The position numbers and the translations under genes were made by a program. 64,000 nucleotides of DNA from JAAZPT01 sp034180455 (GTDB lineage: Bacteria > Bacillota > Clostridia > Christensenellales > Aristaeellaceae). Of this stretch, positions 32,605 through 41,544 are shown piece after piece. Within the stretch, counting starts at the first letter, position 1. Each line of letters opens with the position of its first letter. Location of the stretch: assembly GCA_034180455.1 (NCBI GenBank), contig JAXFOG010000032.1, forward strand, positions 89,720 to 153,719. Direction: 5' to 3'. Under the pieces are notes generated by a model. That model saw only the letters and a program-made list of their open reading frames with translations. It made no database searches and was not told the origin of the DNA.

Positions 32605-33819
32605 ATGCAGTCAATAAGAAATAGATTAATTCTAAAAGATAATTCTTCAAAATATAGAGCCAGAATAGATATTGTGCTTATACTACTAGTATATGCAATT
32701 ACTATATTTGGCGTTTTTGCTGTATCAGTTGCTTCCTTTAGCATAAACTCCAATCCTGAAGGAGATATTTTTAACCAAATTGTTGGATCTCACTATGGAT
32801 TAAGACAAGCAGTATTTATGCTTATTTCGCCTATAGTACTTGGATTTATAGTTGCAATACCCTATGACTATCTGCGAAATAATGTTATGACTATATACTT
32901 TTTAAGTATTGGTCTTTTGGTTGTTGCTTTACTTGGTGAGGCTGTTGCAGGTATAAATGCATTTATATCTATTTTCTGGGGACTTACTATTCAGCCTGCA
33001 GAATTTGCAAAAATTGCAATTATAGTACTTTTAGCAAGTCAACTTGAAAACTTGAATGATCCATTTAAAACAGTTAAGAGCTCCATTAAGTTCTTAATTA
33101 CTGTTGGTTCTCCTGCACTTATAACAATTATGCAGGGGGAGATGGGCTCTGCAATTGTTATGGCAGCAATAGTGCTAGTAATGTTATTTGTAGCTGGAAT
33201 GCCTTGGAAAAGATTTTTGCTGTTGATAGCATTTGCTGGAATGGCAATGGTTGGACTTGTACTGTTCTGGTCTTTGTTTAACCCAGACAGCTATAGACTT
33301 CAGAGAATAATCGCACTTGTAAATCCTGATGCTGCAAGCGAAGCAGCAAAATACCAAGTAAATAACTCAATGATTGCCGTAGGAACAGGTGGTTTAAAAG
33401 GAATAGGCCCATTTAAAGAAGGATCTATCGCTCAGCTAGACTATGTACCTAAAGACTGGACAGACTTTATATTTTCAACTATTGGTGAAGCGTTTGGCTT
33501 TATTGGCTGTGTTGCCGTAATTGCTCTGTATGTATTGATAATATTTAGATTGATGTACCTAGCCAGAACATCGTTGAATAGATTTTCTGAGCTAGTAATT
33601 ATAGGTATTATGACACTTATACTTGTGCACGTTTTCTTAAACATCGGTATGACTATTGGCCTTGTACCAGTAGTAGGCATACCTTTGCCGTTCTTAAGCT
33701 ATGGAGGTTCCAATCTGTTTACCAATATGATAGGTATAGGGCTTGTGCTTAATGTTACCAAAAACAGAAAACTTAGCAAAACAAAATATGATAGCAGCTA
33801 TATAGAAAAACATCTGTAG
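32605..33819 (+). CDS. rodA: RodA/FtsW family SEDS peptidoglycan glycosyltransferase
   Basis: The 404-residue SEDS protein has ten membrane helices. Motifs include IQPAEFAKIAII, PALITIMQGEMGSAIVMAAIV, a long loop around residues 225-285 with AVGTGGLKGIGPFKEGS and DFIFSTIGEAFGF, and VGIPLPFLSYGGSNL near the end. It polymerises glycan strands from lipid II for elongation; RodA is preferred over FtsW because of the minD neighbourhood and shape-operon context, but that is not decisive. It begins two bases after minD and has no clear Shine-Dalgarno, so coupling with minD is likely. Confidence 0.92.
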   Translation: MQSIRNRLILKDNSSKYRARIDIVLILLVYAITIFGVFAVSVASFSINSNPEGDIFNQIVGSHYGLRQAVFMLISPIVLGFIVAIPYDYLRNNVMTIYFLSIGLLVVALLGEAVAGINAFISIFWGLTIQPAEFAKIAIIVLLASQLENLNDPFKTVKSSIKFLITVGSPALITIMQGEMGSAIVMAAIVLVMLFVAGMPWKRFLLLIAFAGMAMVGLVLFWSLFNPDSYRLQRIIALVNPDAASEAAKYQVNNSMIAVGTGGLKGIGPFKEGSIAQLDYVPKDWTDFIFSTIGEAFGFIGCVAVIALYVLIIFRLMYLARTSLNRFSELVIIGIMTLILVHVFLNIGMTIGLVPVVGIPLPFLSYGGSNLFTNMIGIGLVLNVTKNRKLSKTKYDSSYIEKHL

Positions 33820-33825
33820 GTGTAT

Positions 33826-35394
33826 ATGGATAGCAATAAAAAGTCCCTTATAAAGGGCGTGAGCATATTAGGCATATATGGTCTTATATGCAAGATAATT
33901 GGAGTAGTATTTAGAATACCACTTGCATTAATCATAGGTGATGATGGGTTGGGGGTTTATCAGCTGGTATTCCCGACTTATGCCATGTTGCTCACTATTT
34001 CTTCAGCTGGAATACCAGTGGCAATTTCTCATGGAATAAGCTCTGCACTTGCAGTAAATGATAAGCGCACTGCCGAAAAAACTTTTAAGGTTGCGCTTAT
34101 TTTGCTATCTGCATTAGGAATTATAACTACTATATTTATGGTGCTTAATGCAGAGTTTTTAAGTGAGAGAGTTGGAAATCCAAAAACTAAGATGGGCTTT
34201 ATCACAATAGCCCCATCACTTTTTATAGTATGTGTTATGTCTGCTTTCAGAGGCTATACTCAGGGTCAAAGAGACATGAAACCTACTGCTATTTCTCAAC
34301 TTCTTGAGCAGATAGGCAAGGTTGCTTTTGCTTTGCCTCTTGCATATATAGGCATGAAGAGTAGCGTTGTAAATGCTGCTGCAGGAGCATTGCTTGGCAC
34401 ATCTCTAGCTGAATTGCTTGCTTTGGTATACATATTTATTGCATACAGAAAAGATAAACGAAGTGATAATGATATTGTTCAAAATGCGTCATTTCCTGAG
34501 CAAAACAATAAAACTATAGCTATAAATCTTATTAAAATGGCTGTACCAATAACTATTGGTGCTTGCGTTGTGCCTTTATCTGGATTTGTAGATTCAGCAA
34601 TGCTTGTAAATAGAATGCGCGATATAGGTTTTAGCATAGATGATGCTTCAAGATTGTATGGACTTTACTCTGGACTTGTAATTACACTAATAAATGTTCC
34701 AACGGCACTAGCAGTAGCAATTTCAATGACGCTTGTTCCTACTATTTCAAGTGCTATGTCGGCTAAAAGGTACGATTCAGTGCAGAGACAGAGCCTTCAA
34801 GGACTAAGATATGCCTTTTTGATAGGACTTCCATGTTCATTTGGAATGAGCGTACTTGCAAAGCCAATATTGCACTTCTTTTATTCTTCATTGGGTGTGG
34901 AAAGTGTTAATACTGCAAGCTCGTTGCTGCAAGTATCAAGTTTTACTATACTTTTGTTTACAGTCGTTCAGGCTACAAGTGGTATATTGCAGGGGTTAAA
35001 GCACGAACGCATACCTATGTATACTCTTGCGCTAGGTGTTCTAATAAAAATAATATTAAATTATTACTTTGTTGGGCAAAAGGATATAAATATCTACGGA
35101 GCACCTTATGCTTCGATAGTTTGCTACACTATTAGCATGATTCCAAATATTTATTATGTAAATAAGTATTGCAATATTAAATTTGATTGGATGGCTTGTG
35201 TTGTTCGTCCTGGATTGGCTTGTATTGTTATGTGGCTAGTGTTGAAACTTTTATCAGGAATATTACCCTTTGGAAGAATAAGCACAATTATACTTATAGT
35301 TATAGGTATGGTGGTATTTATGCTTTTCGCTTATATTTTCAAAGCTATTACAAAAGAAGATTTAAGTATTTTGTTTAGGAGAAGACATGCATAA
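33826..35394 (+). CDS. SpoVB/MurJ-like oligosaccharide flippase (MOP superfamily)
   Basis: The 522-residue protein has 14 hydrophobic helices. The N-terminus LIKGVSILGIYGLICKIIGVVFRIPLALIIGDDGLGVYQLVFP and ISSAGIPVAISH are typical of the SpoVB/YabM group. These flip lipid-linked wall precursors. It lies directly upstream of mazG as in the B. subtilis yabM-yabN-yabO order. Start: ATG at 33,826 after AGGTG with a short spacing; a GTG at 33,820 directly after the rodA stop is possible. It overlaps mazG by eight bases. Confidence 0.9.
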   Translation: MDSNKKSLIKGVSILGIYGLICKIIGVVFRIPLALIIGDDGLGVYQLVFPTYAMLLTISSAGIPVAISHGISSALAVNDKRTAEKTFKVALILLSALGIITTIFMVLNAEFLSERVGNPKTKMGFITIAPSLFIVCVMSAFRGYTQGQRDMKPTAISQLLEQIGKVAFALPLAYIGMKSSVVNAAAGALLGTSLAELLALVYIFIAYRKDKRSDNDIVQNASFPEQNNKTIAINLIKMAVPITIGACVVPLSGFVDSAMLVNRMRDIGFSIDDASRLYGLYSGLVITLINVPTALAVAISMTLVPTISSAMSAKRYDSVQRQSLQGLRYAFLIGLPCSFGMSVLAKPILHFFYSSLGVESVNTASSLLQVSSFTILLFTVVQATSGILQGLKHERIPMYTLALGVLIKIILNYYFVGQKDINIYGAPYASIVCYTISMIPNIYYVNKYCNIKFDWMACVVRPGLACIVMWLVLKLLSGILPFGRISTIILIVIGMVVFMLFAYIFKAITKEDLSILFRRRHA

Positions 35395-36799
35395 TATATC
35401 AGTGATTTATATTCCAGAAAATTTTGGGCATATTAGTTTAAGCAACTATAATAAAATATTAGGCGCAGATGTTGTTGTTCTGAACTCTAACTCAAAGTTT
35501 TCTTTGTCTTTTGTAAAGGATAAAAACCCAAATATCTTAACTATAGATGATATAAAAGATATTTTGAAAAAGACAAATATTGAAATAGACGCATCAGCTA
35601 TTGCGAAATACATCAACAGCCTTGAAAATTCTTGCTATTGTACTACTGACCCTATAAAAGATGATATATTAAAATTTCTGAATGTTGATAAGACAAAAAA
35701 TTCATTTTATGGAATATATAGCCTTAATAACTTGATGGAAATTCTTCAAGTGCCTTGTGGAACGTATTTTGTTTCATTTGACAAAATAAAGAAAGATGAA
35801 GTACCTTATAAAACAAGCTTGCTTATATATGGGTGTAATGGTAATGGCAAAGCGCTAAAATCTTATCTACAAAGTCGCTATGGAGAAAATGCTATTATTG
35901 ATTATGTAGTTTATGATTCTGGTAATATTGAAAAAAACTTTTCGTGCAGTGATGAGCTAGACTCTGTTCAAGCAGTATATATAGAAGGCAAAAACTTTTA
36001 TCATAGACAAAATTATGATTTTAATGATTTTGTAGACATTATCTCTGTTCTTCGTGGGCCAGAAGGCTGCCCATGGGATAGAGCACAGACTCATAATACT
36101 TTGCGAAAATACATGATTGAAGAAGCTTATGAAGCTGTTGGAGCCATTGACGCATGTGACGATTCCAATTTGTGCGAGGAACTTGGAGATGTACTGTTGC
36201 AAATTGTTTTGCATGCTAATATTGCAGAACAAAATAAAGAATTTAGGCTAACAGATATAATTGATTCAATATCTAAAAAAATGATACACAGGCATGCTCA
36301 TGTATTTGGAGATCGTAGTGCTAGCAACCCTGACGAAGTAAAAAAACTTTGGGAAGAAATAAAAGCAGAAGAAAAAGGCAAAACAGGAGAACCGAGCGCT
36401 TTTGATAAAATATCAGAAGTTTCTGATTCTTTACCTACACTTATGTTTAGCGACAAAATACAAGCCAAGGCAGCCAAGTTTGGCTTTGATTTTGAAAAAA
36501 TTGACGATACATTTGATAAAGTAGAAGAGGAACTTGAAGAAGTAAGGCAGGAAGTGCAGAAAAGCCCACAAAATAAGGAAAATATCGAAGATGAAGTTGG
36601 CGATTTATTGTTTTCTGTAGTTAATTTAAGTCGATTTGCTGATGTTGATCCAGACATTGCACTTAGAAAAGCTTGTAAAAAATTCAAAAACAGATTTCAA
36701 ATAATGGAAAATTTAATTAAAAATGATAAAAAAAGCTTAAAAGACTTGACTTTAGAGCAGATTGATGTATACTGGAATAGAAGTAAAAACTATTTTTAA
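35387..36799 (+). CDS. YabN-like protein: degenerate tetrapyrrole-methylase domain fused to MazG
   Basis: The 470-residue protein has a C-terminal MazG pyrophosphatase part (about residues 205-470): LRGPEGCPWDRAQTHNTLRKYMIEEAYEAVGAI, CEELGDVLLQIVLHANI, a second half EELEEVRQEV and EDEVGDLLFSVVNLSRF, with the EExxE and EDxxD metal motifs twice. It hydrolyses NTPs, possibly ppGpp-related ones. Residues 1-200 occupy the place of the methylase of B. subtilis YabN, but the glycine-rich SAM motifs are gone (IYGCNGNGKALKSYL remains), so this half is probably inactive. GGAGAAG precedes the ATG. Confidence 0.92.
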   Translation: MHNISVIYIPENFGHISLSNYNKILGADVVVLNSNSKFSLSFVKDKNPNILTIDDIKDILKKTNIEIDASAIAKYINSLENSCYCTTDPIKDDILKFLNVDKTKNSFYGIYSLNNLMEILQVPCGTYFVSFDKIKKDEVPYKTSLLIYGCNGNGKALKSYLQSRYGENAIIDYVVYDSGNIEKNFSCSDELDSVQAVYIEGKNFYHRQNYDFNDFVDIISVLRGPEGCPWDRAQTHNTLRKYMIEEAYEAVGAIDACDDSNLCEELGDVLLQIVLHANIAEQNKEFRLTDIIDSISKKMIHRHAHVFGDRSASNPDEVKKLWEEIKAEEKGKTGEPSAFDKISEVSDSLPTLMFSDKIQAKAAKFGFDFEKIDDTFDKVEEELEEVRQEVQKSPQNKENIEDEVGDLLFSVVNLSRFADVDPDIALRKACKKFKNRFQIMENLIKNDKKSLKDLTLEQIDVYWNRSKNYF

Positions 36800-36848
36800 G
36801 GTTTTTACGAGCAGAACTTTTTAAGTTTTAATTTAGGAGGATTAGTTT

Positions 36849-37124
36849 ATGAATAAAGCAGAATTGACAGCAGTAATCGCTGAGAAAACTGGCTTTACAA
36901 AGAAAGAGTCAGAAGCTGCTCTTAAGGCAGTTGTTGAAGGAATTACAGAAGCTCTTGAGAAGGGTGACAAAGTTCAGATCGTTGGCTTTGGTTCTTTTGA
37001 AGTTAGAGAGCGCGTAGCTCATGAGGGTCATAACCCACACAATGGTAAAAAGATCATGATCCCAGCTTCCAAAAAGCCTGCATTCCGTGCCGGCAAAGCA
37101 TTAAGAGATGCTGTAAATAAGTAA
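36849..37124 (+). CDS. hup: HU family DNA-binding protein
   Basis: The 91-residue HU protein reads NKAELTAVIAEKTGFTKKESEAALKAVVEGI and GDKVQIVGFGSFEVRERVAHEGHNPHNGKKIMIPASKKPAFRAGKALRDAVN, with the arm and the DNA-intercalating proline in NPHNG..IPASKKPAF. It bends and compacts DNA. AGGAGG lies before the ATG, and a terminator follows, so it is expressed strongly and partly separately from downstream genes. In B. subtilis the HU gene is elsewhere (hbs), so its place between mazG and rqcP is a clostridial arrangement. Confidence 0.98.
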   Translation: MNKAELTAVIAEKTGFTKKESEAALKAVVEGITEALEKGDKVQIVGFGSFEVRERVAHEGHNPHNGKKIMIPASKKPAFRAGKALRDAVNK

Positions 37125-37136
37125 GATTAAATTATG

Positions 37137-37158
37137 CCGTGCTAAAGCACGGTTTTTT
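37137..37158 (+). terminator. Terminator after hup
   Basis: A 6-bp stem CCGTGC/GCACGG with loop TAAA is followed by six T residues, 13 bases after the hup stop. The next gene, rqcP, begins 14 bases later, so its transcription relies on read-through. Confidence 0.88.
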
Positions 37159-37171
37159 ATTTAGGTGAATA

Positions 37172-37417
37172 ATGAGAATAGATAAGTTTTTGAAGGTTTC
37201 AAGAATAATAAAAAGAAGAACCGTTGCAAATGAGGCTTGCGATGCAGGAAGAGTTATAGTAAACGGCAGACCCGTTAAAGCTGGTTACGATATAAAAGTA
37301 AACGATATAGTTGAAATAAGTTTGGGCAATAGACAAATTAAATTTAAAGTAATTAATGTGCTAGAGAATCCTAAAAAGGACGAAGCATACAGCCTTTATG
37401 AGATGATAGAACAATGA
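37172..37417 (+). CDS. rqcP: RqcP (YabO-type) S4-domain RNA-binding protein
   Basis: The 81-residue protein consists almost only of an S4 fold: MRIDKFLKVSRIIKRRTVANEACDAGRVIVNGRPVKAGYDIKVNDIVEI. RqcP drives polyalanine tailing with RqcH on stalled 50S subunits in B. subtilis, and it is adjacent to mazG(yabN) there too. AGGTGAATA precedes the ATG. It overlaps ispDF by four bases (ATGA). Confidence 0.92.
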   Translation: MRIDKFLKVSRIIKRRTVANEACDAGRVIVNGRPVKAGYDIKVNDIVEISLGNRQIKFKVINVLENPKKDEAYSLYEMIEQ

Positions 37418-38535
37418 TTAGCGCTATAATTGTTGCAGCAGGTTCGGGTACCAGAATGGGACTTGGACACAATAAAATATTTATAAAGATTGATAATACT
37501 AGCCTTTATATTAAAAGTATATTGGCATTGAAGTCTTGCGATGAAATAATACTTGTAATTCGTGAAGAAGATAAGCCGGAGATACAACAAGAACTTGACT
37601 TATACGGACTTAATGATATAAAAATCGTAATAGGTGGAGCAACAAGACAGCAGTCTGTTTTTAATGGAATATCAGCTGCGTCTGGAGATACGGTGCTTAT
37701 ACATGATGCTGCAAGACCATTTGTAAATAAAAAAGACATTCAATCACTAATTCACAACTTGCAAGATTGTGATGCAGCTATACTTGCGTCAAAAGCTGTG
37801 GATACTATTAAGATAGTAGATAGTGATTTAAATATTATAGATACTCCAGATAGAGATTCACTCTATCATGCTGAAACACCACAAGCCTTTAAAAGGGATA
37901 TTATTCTAAATGCTCATCTTTGGGCACAAAAAAATGGTATTTCCGTTACAGATGATGCCTCTCTTATAGAGGCCATGGGCAAAAAAGTAAAAGTTGTAGA
38001 AAGTTCTGGTCAAAATAAAAAGATTACAAAGCCGGGGGATATTATAGTGAGTAGCTTTAGAGTGGGTCATGGTTTTGATGTTCATAGACTTGTTCAAGAT
38101 AGAAAACTTATACTATGTGGTGTGCAAATACCTTTTGAAAAAGGCTTGCTAGGCCATAGTGATGCAGATGTGGCTACTCATGCTCTTATGGATGCCATGC
38201 TAGGAGCTGCAGCACTTGGAGATATTGGAAGGCATTTTCCTGACAGCGATCAAAAATATAAAGATGCTAACTCTTTAGATCTTCTAAAGAAGGTTATTGA
38301 ACTTCTAAGAAAAAATAGTTTTTATTTATATCAGGCTGATATCACAATAATTGCTCAGGCACCAAAGATTTCCCCTTTTGTAGAAAATATGCGAGAAAAC
38401 ATTGCTAAGGCATGTAATATAGATATAAACAATATAAATATAAAGGCCAGCACTACTGAAAAACTTGGATTTTGTGGTAGGGGCGAGGGAATAGCTTGCG
38501 AAGCAGTAGCTCTTATAAAATCAACGGAGGCATAA
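37414..38535 (+). CDS. ispDF: Bifunctional IspDF (MEP cytidylyltransferase and cyclodiphosphate synthase)
   Basis: The 373-residue fusion has IspD at residues 1-215 (IIVAAGSGTRMGLGHNKIF, DAARPFVNKKDI, ETPQAFKRDI) and IspF at about 216-373 (VGHGFDVHRL, GVQIPFEKGLLGHSDADVATHALMDAMLGAAALGDIGRHFPD, INIKASTTEKLGFCGRGEGIACEAV). It runs the third and fifth steps of the MEP pathway in one polypeptide; the intermediate IspE gene is not in the window. The fused form is common in alphaproteobacteria and epsilonproteobacteria and also occurs in some clostridia. Confidence 0.97.
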   Translation: MISAIIVAAGSGTRMGLGHNKIFIKIDNTSLYIKSILALKSCDEIILVIREEDKPEIQQELDLYGLNDIKIVIGGATRQQSVFNGISAASGDTVLIHDAARPFVNKKDIQSLIHNLQDCDAAILASKAVDTIKIVDSDLNIIDTPDRDSLYHAETPQAFKRDIILNAHLWAQKNGISVTDDASLIEAMGKKVKVVESSGQNKKITKPGDIIVSSFRVGHGFDVHRLVQDRKLILCGVQIPFEKGLLGHSDADVATHALMDAMLGAAALGDIGRHFPDSDQKYKDANSLDLLKKVIELLRKNSFYLYQADITIIAQAPKISPFVENMRENIAKACNIDINNINIKASTTEKLGFCGRGEGIACEAVALIKSTEA

Positions 38536-38536
38536 T

Positions 38537-39262
38537 ATGAGATTTATTTCTTTTGGATGCAGTGGAGCATATCCAACATTTAAAGGAGCATGCTCATCGT
38601 ATTTTGTGCAGACAGAAAATTCAAACCTGCTCTTTGATATAGGCACCGGTAGCTTATCAAACATGTTGGGGTTTATTGATCCATGCGATCTTGATGCTAT
38701 ATTTATTAGCCATTGGCACGCTGATCACTGCTCCGATCTTTTTACTCTTTCATATTTCTATCAGTACAACATGGAAAAAGGAAAAAAGATAAAGCTTTAC
38801 ACTCTAGATTGCGAAGAATCTTTGTTCTATAAAGAGGCTTGTAAGCTACCTTTTTTTGAAATTATAAATATTTCAGAAGGGTCAAGCATTGTCATAAAAG
38901 ATACAACAATTAAAGTGTATAAGGCTGTACATCCTGTAAGAGCCGTTATGTACAAGATAGAAAACAATGGAAAAACCCTGCTATACACTGGCGATACAAA
39001 CCTTTATGATGGAATAGTTGAAAATGTATCAGGGTCAGATGCGATAATATCTACTGCTTTCTTTTTGCATGAGCAATGGAATCAGAATAAACCACAGTTA
39101 TCAGCATATCTAGCAGCAAAAATAGCAAAAGATGCTGGCGTAGGCAAGCTTTATATCATACATCTAAATCCAAAAACAAGCAAAAAACTGCTTTTTGACG
39201 AAGCGTTTAAGGAATTTAAAAATACAGAGATAATAGAGCAAAATAAACTGTATACATTATGA
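38537..39262 (+). CDS. MBL-fold hydrolase, RNase Z/YhfI-like
   Basis: The 241-residue protein has an intact metal site: ISHWHADHCSDLF (HxHxDH) near residue 55, HPVRAVMYKI, LLYTGDTN with the bridging Asp, and a late His in YIIHLNPK. CSGAYPTFKGACSSYFVQTE is like the YhfI/RNase Z-related group of zinc hydrolases. The substrate is unknown. GGAGG lies in the last codons of ispDF, one base separates the genes, and it overlaps comEC by four. Confidence 0.85.
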   Translation: MRFISFGCSGAYPTFKGACSSYFVQTENSNLLFDIGTGSLSNMLGFIDPCDLDAIFISHWHADHCSDLFTLSYFYQYNMEKGKKIKLYTLDCEESLFYKEACKLPFFEIINISEGSSIVIKDTTIKVYKAVHPVRAVMYKIENNGKTLLYTGDTNLYDGIVENVSGSDAIISTAFFLHEQWNQNKPQLSAYLAAKIAKDAGVGKLYIIHLNPKTSKKLLFDEAFKEFKNTEIIEQNKLYTL

Positions 39263-41544
39263 AAAGATTTGTATTGATACTAACATTTTTATCGGTTGTT
39301 GCAGGAATAGTTACAGGAACCCACATATCATCAATAGAGCCTTTGCTCTATTTTCTTGTATTAGCTATTATTTCTTTTATAATTCTGTTTATTATAAAAC
39401 AAAATAAGGGTATTGCAGCTCTTTGTATTATATTTGCTATTTTTTCAATATACTCATTTTTAGTAAATATAGATCCATGCGTTGAGCAGACAAGACATGA
39501 TTTTTCAGCAAGAGTGTTTGGCAATGTAAAGGATAATGGCAATAAACTTAGCTTTGTTGCAGATAATATAACTATAGATGGAGTAAAATCTACTGAAAGA
39601 GCATATTGTACAGTAAGAAAGAATCAACATGGTTCTAAAAATATCAGCGATGGAGCTCTAATTTCATTTACTGGAAAAAGCTATTATCCCGAAGCGCCAA
39701 AGGGAAAATATTCATTTGATTTTAACGCATATTTAAAGAAAAAACATATAAGGCTTGGAATTACTAGTATTAAGGATATTAGAGTGATCAATGAAACAGA
39801 TTCTATGTATCCTGTCGCAGATATTCCATTTAGAATAAGAGAGCAAATAAGAAATGTGTTTTCAATAAATCTTAGTCAAGAAAATGCTCAGATAGCTACA
39901 TCATTGTTAGTTTCAAACAATGACAATGCCAACAACGAATATATGACACTATTCTCCAAAATAGGAATAGCACATATATTTTCAGTATCTGGTTTACATG
40001 TAAGCATAGTTGCAGGATGTATATTGTATTTTTTAAAGAAATTACATATTAAAAAAATAGTTTCTTCTTTAATTGCCACATTAGCACTTGGATTATATTG
40101 CTATATAAGTGGTTTTAGTCCAGCCACGCAGCGAGCATATATTATGTTTATTTATTTAATTATTGCAAACAATATTTTTGCGCGCTATCAGCTTATAAAC
40201 GGGCTAGCTATAAGTGGAATAATAATACTAGCAATTAACCCACTTATGCTCTATTCTCAGGGCTTTATATTTTCATTCTGTGCTATTTTAGGAATTTGTC
40301 TATTTGAAAGCGCATTATCATCTATATTTATCAAAGAACAATACGAATATACTATAAGCATTGTAAATAAAATAAAATACTATTTAATCAAAGGCTTTAC
40401 ACTTAGCCTTTCTGTGCAGTTAGGGATTTTGATTCCAAGCGTATATTTTTATGGACAGATAAATATTTTAAGCTTATTATATAATATAATAATTTTACCA
40501 ATTATAAGTGCATATCTTATGCCTTTGGCACTTATTTCATTAGTCTTAAGCTTTGTACCAATTATAAGCGACTTATTATTTTATGTGCTAGACTTATCAT
40601 TAAGTATATTTATGACAGTGCTTAAAGCAACTGCATCCTCAGCGTTTATAAAACTACCGCGATTTAGTATAAATTCAGTTATACTTTTTGTGTCAATAAT
40701 TTTAATTATTCAAAAAGGATTATTTAGAGTAAATTTACAGAAAAAGCTTGTTGCAATATTCTCTATGCTTGTAATAATGATTACTAGCGCTATTTTATCA
40801 TACAACAGCAATCCTACTTATGTGCAACTTAGCGTAGGCAGGGCAGATGCTGCAATAGTGCAAAGTGGCAGAAATGCTATATTAGTTGATACAGGTGAGA
40901 TGGGTACAGAAGTGCTAAATTATATCAAGATCAATGGTGTAAATATAAAAGATGCATATATAAGTCACGCAGACCTTGATCACTATGGAGGACTTAGGCT
41001 GTTATTAGACAATGATATAGAGATTGAAAATATTTATATCGCAAATGGCACCCTCGCAAATGAGGAGGCAAAAGGATTAAAATTAGTGCTTTCCGAATAC
41101 GAAAGAAGAGAAACTAATGTTAGTGAAATAGGATCTGGCTTTAGTAAGGAGTATGATAAGTTTAGCATAAAAGCTGTATTTCCAAAGACCACAAAGGTAA
41201 TATTAAATAGGCCTACAAATGATAATTCTCTTTCGCTACTGATTAACATATTAGATACAAAATTGCTTACAACGGGTGATCTACCCAAAAGATATGAGAA
41301 GTACGCAGCTCAAAAATGTGATATACTAAAGCTAGGGCATCATGCGAGTAACACTTCTACATCAGAAGAATTTTTGCAAAAGTGTAATGCGAGCGTTGCT
41401 ATAATTTCAGCAAACAATACAGAAGGATTTCCAAGCGAGAAGGTTATAAAAAGATTAAAAAGAGCCAATATTCCATATTTTAATACTGGAGATATGGGGG
41501 ATATTGTCATTTGCTTTAATGAAGGTGAATACACTATTAAATAA
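39259..41544 (+). CDS. comEC: ComEC/Rec2 family DNA-uptake channel
   Basis: The 761-residue protein has an N-terminal DUF4131-type region with three helices and an OB-like domain (1-195), the competence transmembrane domain with HIFSVSGLHVSIVAG and SGFSPATQRAYIMF, and a C-terminal MBL domain (about 520-755) with SHADLDHYGG, TTGDLPK and LKLGHHASNTSTSEEFL. ComEC carries single-stranded DNA across the membrane in transformation; the MBL domain may digest the other strand. ComEA and ComFA genes are not adjacent. It sits directly before holA, a common Firmicute arrangement. Confidence 0.95.
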   Translation: MKRFVLILTFLSVVAGIVTGTHISSIEPLLYFLVLAIISFIILFIIKQNKGIAALCIIFAIFSIYSFLVNIDPCVEQTRHDFSARVFGNVKDNGNKLSFVADNITIDGVKSTERAYCTVRKNQHGSKNISDGALISFTGKSYYPEAPKGKYSFDFNAYLKKKHIRLGITSIKDIRVINETDSMYPVADIPFRIREQIRNVFSINLSQENAQIATSLLVSNNDNANNEYMTLFSKIGIAHIFSVSGLHVSIVAGCILYFLKKLHIKKIVSSLIATLALGLYCYISGFSPATQRAYIMFIYLIIANNIFARYQLINGLAISGIIILAINPLMLYSQGFIFSFCAILGICLFESALSSIFIKEQYEYTISIVNKIKYYLIKGFTLSLSVQLGILIPSVYFYGQINILSLLYNIIILPIISAYLMPLALISLVLSFVPIISDLLFYVLDLSLSIFMTVLKATASSAFIKLPRFSINSVILFVSIILIIQKGLFRVNLQKKLVAIFSMLVIMITSAILSYNSNPTYVQLSVGRADAAIVQSGRNAILVDTGEMGTEVLNYIKINGVNIKDAYISHADLDHYGGLRLLLDNDIEIENIYIANGTLANEEAKGLKLVLSEYERRETNVSEIGSGFSKEYDKFSIKAVFPKTTKVILNRPTNDNSLSLLINILDTKLLTTGDLPKRYEKYAAQKCDILKLGHHASNTSTSEEFLQKCNASVAIISANNTEGFPSEKVIKRLKRANIPYFNTGDMGDIVICFNEGEYTIK

